From: JACVRW01 sp963728155
Lineage (GTDB): Bacteria > Actinomycetota > Thermoleophilia > Solirubrobacterales > Thermoleophilaceae
Length of the DNA: 64,000 nucleotides
Reading direction: 5' to 3'
Assembly (NCBI GenBank): GCA_963728155.1
Contig: CAVSJF010000026.1
Span: 1-64,000 of the forward strand
A program made the translations under genes and the position numbers. Shown piece by piece: positions 43,559 through 51,938 of the stretch (the first letter of the stretch is position 1; each line of letters starts with the position of its first letter). The notes below the pieces were generated by a model, which ran no database searches, had not been told where the DNA came from, and saw only the letters and a program-made list of their open reading frames with translations.

Positions 43559-44798
43559 TCAGCCGCTCTGGGCGGCGATGGCCTGCACCATCTTGTCCTG
43601 CAGGCCGCGGGCGCGGGTGGGGTATACGCCGTTCATGAGAATCGAATAGGCGTAGAGGTCGCCGTTGAGAACCTCGCAGTAGCCCGAGAGTGCGCTCACG
43701 TCGGAGAGCGTTCCGGTCTTGCCCACGCAGCGGCGATGCGCGGGGCCCGATCGCATCCGGTCGGCAAGCGTGCCCTCCGAACCGGCGATGGCCAATGAAT
43801 CGATGAAGGCGTCGCCGTACTCGCTCCTGATCGACCGCGTACATCTCGGTGAGCAGCCTCACCACCTGGCGGGGGCTGGCGCGATTCCCCCGGGAGAGGC
43901 CGGACCCGTCGACCAGCCGGGCGCCGGAGCCGAGCCGGCGGGCGAACCCGGCGGCCAGCTTGGCGCCCGCCGCCGTGGTGCCGCGGCCGCGCGTCTGGAG
44001 GGCGAGATCCTTGAGCAGCATCTCGGCGAAGAAGTTGTCGGAGGGCTCGTTGGTGAGCGCGATCAGGCGCTCCATCGGCGGGGAGTCGACGCTCGCCAGC
44101 ACCTGGGCGCCCGCCGGGGCGACCCCCGCGCGGGCCTTGAGCCGCACGCTCACCCCGCGCCGCTCCAGCGCCGCGTCGAGCTGCGCCGCCGCGTACCGGG
44201 GCGGGTCGACCTGGAACGATCGTCCCTGCTCGTCGCCCAGGCCGCGATTGAACGCCAGGCCGCTCAGCGGCCCCACCCAGATGGACGTGGCGTAGCGCGA
44301 CTCGGGGCCCCCGCGCAGTGAGTCGAAGCGCGATTCGTCGCCGTAAACGCGCCCGGTGATCCGCTCGATCCCCGCCTCCTCGATCAGCGCGGCGAGCCGT
44401 TCGACGGTCGCCCCCCGGCCGTAGTAGCGCCGGACGAACCGGTGGCTGCCAAAGGTGGGGTCGCCACCGCCGCGCAGGTAGAGGTCGCCACGCCAGATGC
44501 CGTCCCCGGAGACCTCGCTGTCGCCGACCACCTCGGTGCCGAGCGTCCCCTCGCTGCCGTAGCGGGCGAGTGCCGCCGCGGTGGTGAAGAGCTTGGTGTT
44601 CGAGGCGAGGATCCGCTGCGTGTCCTGCTTCCAGCGAAAGACCGGCTGCCCCTGGCTGACGTTTATGACGTAGGCCCCGGAGTAGGCCCCCGAGACGCGC
44701 ATCTGGCGCGTGAGCTTGCGGACCAGCGCGTCGTCGGCCGCCGCGGTGGCGGGGGCCACGGCCGAGATAAGCGCTAGGAGAAAGGCCAAACGGCGCAT
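43559..44798 (-). CDS. dacB: D-Ala-D-Ala carboxypeptidase, PBP4/DacB family, one apparent frameshift
   Basis: About 412 residues. Signal peptide (MRRLAFLLALISAVAPATAA). Active-site motifs: SxxK as Ser66-Asn-Thr-Lys69 (ILASNTKLFTTAAAL), SxN as NEPSDNFFAEMLLK, and KTG as CVGKTGTLSD near the C-terminus. The extra DacB domain between the first two motifs is present (GDPTFGSHRF, ITGRVYGDESRFDS). A one-base insertion near 43827 shifts frame before the KTG box. It trims or cuts peptidoglycan cross-links in the periplasm-equivalent space. Divergent from the patatin gene. Confidence 0.9.
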
Positions 44799-44848
44799 GC
44801 AGGTGCAACACGCTAGCGGCGGGAGCGGAGCGCTTCCATGAGACAATG

Positions 44849-44862
44849 GCCCATATATGGGC
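44849..44862. promoter_or_regulatory. 14-bp palindrome over the patatin start codon
   Basis: GCCCATATATGGGC is a perfect palindrome that includes the ATG at 44857, in the 58-base divergent region with dacB. It could be an operator or an RNA element blocking initiation. Confidence 0.35.
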
Positions 44863-46137
44863 GAGGTGGTGAAGCTCCAGAAACCGGGCCGCAAGCCGGG
44901 TCAGAAGGGCAAGGCAACGCAGTCCAAGGCGCGCCGGCGGCGGCCGCGCCGGTCGCGCACCGCGCTGGTGCTGGGTGGCGGCGGCTTCACCGGGGGCGTC
45001 TACGAGATCGGAGCCCTGCGCGCGCTCGACCTCCTCGCGGTGAACCGGACCGTCAATCAGTTCGACGTCTACGTGGGCACGAGCGCGGGCTCGTTCGTGG
45101 CCGCGCTCACGGCCAACGGCGTGACCCCGGAAGAGATGATGCGGGTGGTCAACCAGCAGGTGCCCACGCCCTTCCGCGACGTCGACCGCGGCACGCTCAT
45201 GCGTCTCAACGCGCTCGAGTTCGCGCAGAGCGCGGCCCTGCTGCCGCTGCGCATGCTGGGCCTGACCCGCAATGTCCTCAGCCAGCTGCGCTCCACCTCG
45301 GTCATCGACCTGGCGGTGGGGCTCGCCGAGGCACTTCCCTCGGGCCTCTACGACGGCCGCGGGATCGAGGACTACCTGGAGAAGGTGCTCGGCGACCCCG
45401 ACCGGGTGAACGACTTTCGACTGCTCGAGAACGAGCTCTACCTCACCACCACCGACCTCGACACCTGCGAGCGGATCGTGCTCGGCGAGGACGGCTGGGA
45501 CGACGTGCCCATCTCGCGGGCGGTGGCCGCCTCCACCGCACTGCCGATGGTCTACAAGCCGGTGGAGATCAAGGGCCGCGATCTGGTCGACGGCGGGCTG
45601 CGGTCGACCGCCAACGTGGACATCGCGGTCGAGGCCGGGGCGAAGTTCGTGATCGTGGTGAACCCGCTGGTGCCCTACGTGAACGATTTCCAGAAGGTGA
45701 TCCCAACCATGTGGGGCAGCCGCGTACGGCGCGTGCGCGACATGGGCTTTCCCCAGATCGGCTACCAGGCTTTCAAGCTGCTGGCTCACCAGCACCTCCA
45801 CGAGGCGGTGGCCCAGTGGAAGGAGCGCTATCCCGGCGTCGACATCATCTTGATCGAGCCCGACGTGACCGACGAGCTTATGTTCGAGACCAACGTCCTG
45901 AACTTCACCCGCCGCGTGGAGATAGCTCGACACGGCTTCGAGTCGGTGACCCTCAAGCTCGCTGCCGACTACGACGAGCTGCGCGAGACCTGCGCCCGGC
46001 ACGGCATCGAGATCTCCGCCAACCGCGTGCGCAAGGTGGTCGACAAGGTGGGCGAGGATCGCGAGAAGACCGCGGCCTGGCGGCGCATCCTCGAGCAGAC
46101 CACCGGCGCACTGCTGCGCCAGTCCGACCAGGCGTAG
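44857..46137 (+). CDS. Patatin-like phospholipase
   Basis: 426 residues. A basic N-terminal stretch of about 34 residues (KARRRRPRRSRT) precedes the fold. Oxyanion loop GGGGFTGG, nucleophile elbow GTSAGS, and the catalytic Asp in LVDGGLRS are all present, so it should be an active Ser-Asp lipase. The C-terminal 150 residues are helical with KQHLHEAVAQW-like segments. No signal peptide; likely acts on inner membrane lipids. Confidence 0.9.
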   Translation: MGEVVKLQKPGRKPGQKGKATQSKARRRRPRRSRTALVLGGGGFTGGVYEIGALRALDLLAVNRTVNQFDVYVGTSAGSFVAALTANGVTPEEMMRVVNQQVPTPFRDVDRGTLMRLNALEFAQSAALLPLRMLGLTRNVLSQLRSTSVIDLAVGLAEALPSGLYDGRGIEDYLEKVLGDPDRVNDFRLLENELYLTTTDLDTCERIVLGEDGWDDVPISRAVAASTALPMVYKPVEIKGRDLVDGGLRSTANVDIAVEAGAKFVIVVNPLVPYVNDFQKVIPTMWGSRVRRVRDMGFPQIGYQAFKLLAHQHLHEAVAQWKERYPGVDIILIEPDVTDELMFETNVLNFTRRVEIARHGFESVTLKLAADYDELRETCARHGIEISANRVRKVVDKVGEDREKTAAWRRILEQTTGALLRQSDQA

Positions 46138-46147
46138 GCGCGCCATC

Positions 46148-47099
46148 TCAGGCGGCGCGCTGCGCCGCGGACAACCCCCTCGCGAGCCGGGCCACCACGG
46201 CGTACGGCGTGTCGACGAGCTGGCGCCAGGTCACGCGAATCACCCGGAGGTCGGCCTCATCCAGGTCCGCATCGCGGACGTGATCGCGCTCGAAGGCTCT
46301 TCGCGACGAGTGATACCGATAGCCGTCGACCTCGGCCACCACTCCCTCGTCCGCCCAGAAGAAATCGGCGAGGTGCCCGCGCACCATCACGTTGACCTGC
46401 GGTGAGGGAAAGCCGGCCTGCCGTATGAGAGCCAGAAGGCGTTCCTCGGCCTCGGAGCGGGTGAGGCTCGGTCCGGACTGCTGGTCGAGGAGCCGGGTGA
46501 GCGGAGCGACGCCGCGACGGCCGACGGAGGCGCGCAGCATCCGCCGCACCCCCTGCTCGGTCACTAGCCGCCGGACCAGCGCCTCGCCGTAGGCCGACTC
46601 GAGCTCGCGCGGCTGGAGATCCTCGGCCGCATCGAGCAGCGTCCGGTAAGGCGAGGTGACCGGTATCCCGTCGAGCAGGCGTACCTCGGCGTGCGTCAGG
46701 CAGCGAGTGCGATGGACGGTGATCCCGGGCCGGCTGACGCCCGGATCCTCGGGGCTGGGTGACGTCGATCGGCCTCTCCTCGTCCCGCGGCAGCATCCGC
46801 CACCGCGCAGTGGCGGAGCGGTGGCTTATCACGCCGACCGCCCCGCAGGCCAGCAGGGCGGCGAACTCCCGGGCGACCGGGTCGAGGGCGGTGTGACCCG
46901 CGGCGTAGACCCCGCGATAAAGAGGGAGAAGGCCGCCGCGGCGGATCCGCGTGTGGATCGCACCCCGCCCCACACCCGCCTCCAGCAACTGAGTACACGA
47001 CACCACGCCATGCTGCTCCGCCGCCATGGCGGCGATCACGTGATCGCGCCCGCGGGCGCGCAACTCGGCCAGCACTGCGGGATGTATTCGGTGACCCAC
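46148..47099 (-). CDS. AbiEi-type antitoxin domain plus DUF559 nuclease-fold protein, one apparent frameshift
   Basis: About 317 codons. The N-terminal winged helix (EQHGVVSCTQLLEAGVGRGA, IHTRIRRGGLLPLYRGVYAA) is the AbiEi antitoxin N-domain; the C-terminal part (VVAEVDGYRYHSSRRAFERD, DLRVIRVTWRQLV) is the DUF559/Vsr-like fold. A one-base insertion near 46727 lies between. Start GTG 47099 is proposed; an ATG near 47022 is the alternative. This two-domain layout is common in Thermoleophilia, usually without a partner toxin, and none is seen here. Confidence 0.75.
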
Positions 47100-47161
47100 C
47101 CTCACCGAAATCGGGGCTGGGCGATCTGCGTCACGATTACGAGGTGCTGGGTGACCCACCC
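47090..47161. repeat. Direct repeat GGTGACCCACCC, 60 bp apart
   Basis: Copies at 47090-47101 and 47150-47161 flank the start of the AbiEi/DUF559 gene. The 182-base gap to the aminotransferase holds little else; a related TGTCACCCCCTGA sits near 47268. The repeats may be binding sites. Confidence 0.4.
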
Positions 47162-47281
47162 CCGATCCGCGGGGGCGTGTGCCGCGTTGTGCACCGGGCC
47201 GGGGGGCGGAGCGAGCGGGGGCCATGGACGCCACGATGCCCCCTCAAGCCGCCAGCGGCGACCCTTGTCACCCCCTGATAG

Positions 47282-48385
47282 CTAGCCGTTCACCGCCCCG
47301 TCACACACCACGGCATAAGCGCGCACCAGCCGCGCCGTGGCCGCCTCGTTGAGCACCCCCGCGCGCACGTGGTCGTCGGCGCCGAGCGGCCCGCCCGGCG
47401 CCACGATCACCCCCTGGCGCCGCAGCCCGTGCGCCAGAGCATCGCCGCTGAACCCGGGCGCGCGCACCCAGACGAAGTTGGCCTGGGAGTCGGCCACGTC
47501 GGCGCCCAGCGCGCGCAGCTGCTCCACGAGCACGCGGCGCTCGCGCCCCACGACCTCGCGGCGGCGCGCGATCTCCGCCTCACCGGTCCGCAGCGCGTGC
47601 TCGATCGCCGCCTGGGTGAGGGCGTTCACGCCCAGGTTCGGCGCCACGGCGGCGAGCAGGCCGGCGTCCGATCCCACCGCATAACCCGCCCGCAGCCCCG
47701 ACAGGCCCCAGGCCTTGGAGAACGTGCGCACCACCAACAACCGCGGGAAGGCCTCGACCAATCGCAGGCACGCGTCCACCTCCTCGGCGTCCTGGAAGTG
47801 GACGAGCGCCTCGTCGAGCAGCACATAGACGTGCTCGGGCAGCGCCGCGAGCAGCGCCCCGAGCTCGGCCGAGGACAGGTAGTCGCCGGTGGGATCGTTG
47901 GGGTTGCAGAGCGCAATCGCCCGCGTCGAATCGCCGACCTTGTCGAGAAGCGCCGAGCGGTCGCACGCCACCGGCCGCGCGCCGGCGTGGGTGGCAAGCA
48001 GCGGGTAGAGCGGATAGGAGGGCCACGGCATCAGCAGCTCGTCGCCGCGGCCGAGCAGGAACAGCATCGCGGACTGCAGGAGCTCCGCCGCGCCGTTGCC
48101 CATCACTATGCGCTCGGGCGCCACCTCGTGGCGATCGGAAAGGAGCCGCCGCACGCCGGTCGCGTGGCGGTCGGGGTAGCGGTTCACGAGCCCCCGCGCC
48201 CGGGCGATCGCAGCGTTCACGATCTCCGAGTGGGGCATGTCGGGCCACTCGGTGCCCGCCAGATCGATGTCGGGCACCCGCTCGAGAGCCAGTGCCTTCT
48301 CACGCAGGCGCCGCGCGCGGCGCTCGCGGTTCAGCTCCTCCTGGTCGAGGTCGTCGAACTGCCTGTAGTAGTCGCGAAAGCCCAC
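47282..48385 (-). CDS. PLP-dependent aminotransferase, class I/II
   Basis: 367 residues. Close in layout to histidinol-phosphate aminotransferase: VNRYPDRHATGVRRLLSDRH, GNGAAELLQSAMLFLLGRGD, LCNPNDPTGDYLSSAELG, then the PLP lysine in TFSKAWGLSGLRAGYAVGSD. The C-terminal domain includes SQANFVWVRAPGFSGDALAH. It could be HisC or a related phosphonate/cobalamin enzyme; there are no neighbouring his genes to decide. Confidence 0.85.
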   Translation of the reverse strand: MGFRDYYRQFDDLDQEELNRERRARRLREKALALERVPDIDLAGTEWPDMPHSEIVNAAIARARGLVNRYPDRHATGVRRLLSDRHEVAPERIVMGNGAAELLQSAMLFLLGRGDELLMPWPSYPLYPLLATHAGARPVACDRSALLDKVGDSTRAIALCNPNDPTGDYLSSAELGALLAALPEHVYVLLDEALVHFQDAEEVDACLRLVEAFPRLLVVRTFSKAWGLSGLRAGYAVGSDAGLLAAVAPNLGVNALTQAAIEHALRTGEAEIARRREVVGRERRVLVEQLRALGADVADSQANFVWVRAPGFSGDALAHGLRRQGVIVAPGGPLGADDHVRAGVLNEAATARLVRAYAVVCDGAVNG

Positions 48386-48403
48386 GAGCGGAGCCCCAGG
48401 CGG

Positions 48404-48880
48404 CTAGCTGCCCGGCGCCAGGCTCGGTCCGGGACCCTCGATCAGGAGGAACCAGACCGTGAACACGACCACCGCCACGCCCACGCTCACAGCGAAGATG
48501 CGCTCGAGCGCTCCGCGGTCCTGGCGGTAGCCGGCCGCCCGGCGCACCAGCTTCCACGCGTGATCCACGCGCTTGGCCGCGGCCATCGTGAGCATCAAGG
48601 AGGCCAGGCAGCCCAGCATCACGGTCGAGATCCCGGCCGTTACGAAACCGGTCAGGTAGTCGACCTGAGAGCCGATCCAAAGCCAGGCCAGCGGCTGCGG
48701 GCCGAACAGCGAGAGGCAGAGCAGCACCTCGAGGGCGAGCAGCGAGTGGGCCAGCAGGTTGTCGGCGCGGCGCCGGCGCTCGGACGACGGTGCGACGTCG
48801 TCGCGGTAGCGGACGGGGGCCGTTCCGGGTCGCCGCCCTACGAACAGCCCGCCGGTGTCGGTGGGATCGTTGCTGGCCAT
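48404..48880 (-). CDS. Small membrane protein of unknown function
   Basis: 158 residues, about three to four helices: LLAHSLLALEVLLCLSLFG, LTGFVTAGISTVMLGCLASL and a C-terminal IFAVSVGVAVVVFTVWFLLI. A basic cytoplasmic loop (KRVDHAWKLVRRAAGYRQDR) links two of them. No family is recognised. Eighteen bases separate its stop from the aminotransferase start, so the two may be one transcript. Confidence 0.6.
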   Translation of the reverse strand: MASNDPTDTGGLFVGRRPGTAPVRYRDDVAPSSERRRRADNLLAHSLLALEVLLCLSLFGPQPLAWLWIGSQVDYLTGFVTAGISTVMLGCLASLMLTMAAAKRVDHAWKLVRRAAGYRQDRGALERIFAVSVGVAVVVFTVWFLLIEGPGPSLAPGS

Positions 48881-48963
48881 GAGAGGACGGCGAGCCGCCC
48901 TCCTTGAGGGTAGTCCAAGGGTGCGCCGCCGGCAGAGCCGGCGGCTTCCGCCCGGCGGTGGTC

Positions 48964-50793
48964 CTAGCGCGCCGCCGCGTAGGTCTCGTCGACGAGATCG
49001 GCGTACTTCTCGTGCACGACGTTGCGCTTGACCTTGAGCGTGGGCGTGAGCTCGCCCGTCTCCTGAGAGAGATCGTGATCGAGGATCGCGAAGCGCTTGA
49101 TCTGCTCGACCGGGCCCACGTGGGAGTTGACCTCGTCGATCGCCTTCTGCACCACCTCGCGCACCTTCTCCTCCTGGCTCAGCGCGGCCAGGTCGGCGTT
49201 CTCGAGGCCAAGCTCCTGGGCGAGGGCGGGCGCCTCCTCGGGGTCGAGCGTGACGAGCGCCATCAGGTAGGGCCGGCGGTCGCCGATCACCACCGCCTGC
49301 GAGATCCAGCGGGTCTGCTTGAGGCCGTTCTCCAGGTTCGCCGGCGTGATGTTCTTGCCGCCCGCGGTGATGATGATGTCCTTCTTGCGCCCGGTGATGT
49401 AGAGGAAGCCGTCCTCGTCGAGACGCCCGAGGTCGCCGGTGTGCAGCCAGCGCTCCTCACCCTCGATCGTCTCGCGCGTGGCCCGGTCGTTCTTGTAGTA
49501 GCCCTGGAAGATGTTCGGGCCCTTGAGCAGCACCTCGCCGTCGTCGCCGATCCTCACCTCCACTCCGGTCATGGGCTTGCCCACCGAGCCGAAGCGGAAC
49601 TGGTTGTCCTGGGGGCGGTTGACCGTGGCGCTCGTGGACGTCTCGGTCATGCCGTAGCCCTCCATCACCGGCACGCCGCAGGCGAAGAAGAACTCGAGGA
49701 TCTCCGGAGCGATCGGCGCCGCGCCGGTCACGCACTCGCGGATGTTCGGGCCAAACAGGCCGCGGACGTTCTTGAACAGCTTCTCCTCGGCGGCGTCGAA
49801 GCCCGCCTGCAGCTCGGCGGGAACCTCCTGGCCGGCCTCCCGCATCATCCGCACCTTCACGCCCACCTGGATGGCCTGCTTGAGCTGGTCCTTGTCCTCG
49901 ACGCTGGACGTGGCGAGCGTGTAGATCTTCTCGAACATGCGTGGCACCGACGGGAAGTAGGTCGGGCCGACCTGTGCGATGTCCGCGATGATCATCTTCG
50001 GGTCACGCGACCAATAGGCCACAGCCACACCGAGATCGAAGGATGCGAACTGGATGAGGATCGCGAAGGCGTGGGCGAGCGGCAGGAAGAGATAGGAGCA
50101 GTCGCCCTCCTCGAGCACGCTCTGGCTGGCCACGGAATCGGTGATCGCGCGGTAGTTGGCGTGTGAGAGGAGGCACCCCTTGGGCGGGCCGGTGGTGCCC
50201 GAGGTGTAGATGTAGAGGCAGATGTCGTCGGGGGTCACGCCCTCATAGCGCTCGACCCAGCTGGCCTCGTCGCCCTGGCGCCCGCGCTCGCGCAGGGCGT
50301 CGAGCGTGATCGCGTCGCCCAGGTCCGCGTCGCCCGGATCGAGGACGATCACGTGCTCGAGCTCGGGGCAGCTCGCCTCGATCTCGCGGATCTTGGCCAG
50401 CTGCTCGGCGTCCTCCACGAAGACCGCTCGCGAGTCGGAGTGCTCCAGCACGTACTGGCACTCCTCGGGCGAGTTGGTCTGGTAGATCGTGACGAGCGTC
50501 CCGCCGGCGGTGAGGATGCCGAAGCAGGCGTAGCTCCATTCGGGGCGGGTGTGGGCGAGGATCGAGATCTTGTCCCCGGGCTGGAGGCCCAGCTCGATCA
50601 GTCCGAGGGCGACCTCTTTCGCGACCTGGCCGAACTCCGAGTACGAGATGTCCTGCCACTCGTCGCCGACCTTGTGGCGAAGAGCGGGCGCGTCGCCGTA
50701 GCGCTTCGCGGCCAGGGGCAGAAGATCAGCGATGGTCTTCGACCCGGTGCCACCACCGATTCGAGCGGCGCCGCGCGCCGTGACTGCTTCCAT
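48964..50793 (-). CDS. AMP-dependent long-chain fatty-acid-CoA ligase family
   Basis: 609 residues. P-loop-like YTSGTTGPPKGCLLSH, the TETS region VMEGYGMTETSTSATV, ATP-binding GDLGRLDEDGFLYITGRKKD and the catalytic-lysine region ITAGGKNITPANLENGLKQT. The form is the bacterial FadD15/AMP-binding type. It activates fatty acids as acyl-AMP then acyl-CoA; chain length is unknown. Clean full-length gene. Confidence 0.93.
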   Translation of the reverse strand: MEAVTARGAARIGGGTGSKTIADLLPLAAKRYGDAPALRHKVGDEWQDISYSEFGQVAKEVALGLIELGLQPGDKISILAHTRPEWSYACFGILTAGGTLVTIYQTNSPEECQYVLEHSDSRAVFVEDAEQLAKIREIEASCPELEHVIVLDPGDADLGDAITLDALRERGRQGDEASWVERYEGVTPDDICLYIYTSGTTGPPKGCLLSHANYRAITDSVASQSVLEEGDCSYLFLPLAHAFAILIQFASFDLGVAVAYWSRDPKMIIADIAQVGPTYFPSVPRMFEKIYTLATSSVEDKDQLKQAIQVGVKVRMMREAGQEVPAELQAGFDAAEEKLFKNVRGLFGPNIRECVTGAAPIAPEILEFFFACGVPVMEGYGMTETSTSATVNRPQDNQFRFGSVGKPMTGVEVRIGDDGEVLLKGPNIFQGYYKNDRATRETIEGEERWLHTGDLGRLDEDGFLYITGRKKDIIITAGGKNITPANLENGLKQTRWISQAVVIGDRRPYLMALVTLDPEEAPALAQELGLENADLAALSQEEKVREVVQKAIDEVNSHVGPVEQIKRFAILDHDLSQETGELTPTLKVKRNVVHEKYADLVDETYAAAR

Positions 50794-50828
50794 TCGGCGG
50801 AGTCTAAGTGCTCTCCGCGCTCAGACCG

Positions 50829-51005
50829 TCAGGCGGAGGCCAGCTGCTTCTTCTGGCCGGCTTCCTTGACGCTGCTGGTGAAGAGGGTCTTGTCGATCCG
50901 GCCCTGGAAGATCGGCACTCCGAGCTCCATGCATTTCGCAATGACCTCGCGGCGGTGCATCCCTGCTTCCCGTCCGAGCTCCGTGGGCGTCAAGTGGATC
51001 GCCAT
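50829..51005 (-). CDS. 58-residue small protein, IF2-N-like helix pattern
   Basis: Not a shadow of another gene. It has a near-perfect ribosome site GAGGAGGAAC a few bases before the ATG at 51005. The protein begins MAIHLTPTELGREAGMHRRE, continues VIAKCMELGVPIFQGRIDKT and ends in LFTSSVKEAGQKKQLASA. The pattern ELGREAG..REVIAKCMELG resembles the short helical IF2_N or MerR-like DNA/RNA-binding helices. A/T-rich DNA upstream (51026-51060) may hold its promoter. Function unknown. Confidence 0.75.
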   Translation of the reverse strand: MAIHLTPTELGREAGMHRREVIAKCMELGVPIFQGRIDKTLFTSSVKEAGQKKQLASA

Positions 51006-51106
51006 GCAGTTTGTTCCTCCTCGTAGCTTAACCTGGACGTAATATGGAGAGTATCGGCTGGCGTGGACAGCGCAAGGCCTTTTTCGCCTTTGCGTAGGTC
51101 TTTCGT

Positions 51107-51865
51107 CTAGATCGGGTTGGGTATGTCCACGAACCGGTGCTCGACGTCGAATCGCTCGGCCACGAGTTCCCCCAAACGGCGTATCCCGAACACCTCGGTC
51201 GCGTAATGCCCGCCCGCGATGAAGTGGACGCCGCTCTCGCGTGAATCGGCCATCACGTGCTCGGCCGGCTCGCCGGTGAGGAAGGCGTCGAGGCCGAGCG
51301 CGATCGCCTCGTCGAGGTCGCCGGCCGCGCCGCCGGAGACGATTCCCAAGCTGTGCACGAGCTCCGGGCCGCCGTCCCAGACGAAGGGCTCCTGGCCGAA
51401 GGCGGCGGCGCAGCGGGTGCGCAGCTCGGCGAACGGGATCCCCTCCACCGAGCGCCCCACGAGACCGATCGCCCGGCCCTTGTGCTCAGCGAAGCGCTCG
51501 GCCCGCTGCAGGCCGAGCTCACCGCAGATGAGCGCGTTGTTTCCCACGTCGGGATGAGCGTCGAGCGGCAGGTGATAGGCGGCCAGCGCGATGTCCGCGT
51601 CGAAGAGCACGCGCAGGCGCTCCTTCATGCGGCGGCTGATCGTCCGCGGGTGGGAATCCCAGAAGAGACCGTGGTGGCACAGCACCAGCTGAGCCCCCTC
51701 CTTGGCCGCGCGCTCGAACAGGGCAATCTGGGCGCTGACGCCGGTGATGACCTTGGTCACCTCCTCTGATCCGGGCACCAGGAGGCCGTTCGGCCCATAG
51801 TCCGAAAAAGAGCCAACCTCGAGAAGGTCATCCAAATACGCGGTAACTTCGTTACTAGAGGCCAT
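51107..51865 (-). CDS. Nif3-like dinuclear metal-centre protein
   Basis: 252 residues from ATG 51865. Metal-binding motifs LVLCHHGLFW, and HFIAGGHYATEVFGIRRLGE near the C-terminus with His and Glu, define the NIF3/DUF34 family. The family is nearly universal, hexameric, with an uncertain role (GTP cyclohydrolase-like or metal-cofactor repair proposals exist). It is divergent from the sigma factor, 73 bases between starts. Confidence 0.9.
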   Translation of the reverse strand: MASSNEVTAYLDDLLEVGSFSDYGPNGLLVPGSEEVTKVITGVSAQIALFERAAKEGAQLVLCHHGLFWDSHPRTISRRMKERLRVLFDADIALAAYHLPLDAHPDVGNNALICGELGLQRAERFAEHKGRAIGLVGRSVEGIPFAELRTRCAAAFGQEPFVWDGGPELVHSLGIVSGGAAGDLDEAIALGLDAFLTGEPAEHVMADSRESGVHFIAGGHYATEVFGIRRLGELVAERFDVEHRFVDIPNPI

Positions 51866-51938
51866 GGATCTCGTAAAACTCGCACAAGGGGCGTAGCCTG
51901 AGTTGACCTCGGCGAGAGTCAGCGGGTAGGGAGGCCCA

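Noticed and set aside
51069..51095. Hairpin-like GCGCAAGGC...GCCTTTGCG downstream of the Nif3-like gene
   Set aside because: The stem has a bulge, the T-run lies in the loop on one strand and no T-run follows on the gene's strand, so terminator function is not supported.
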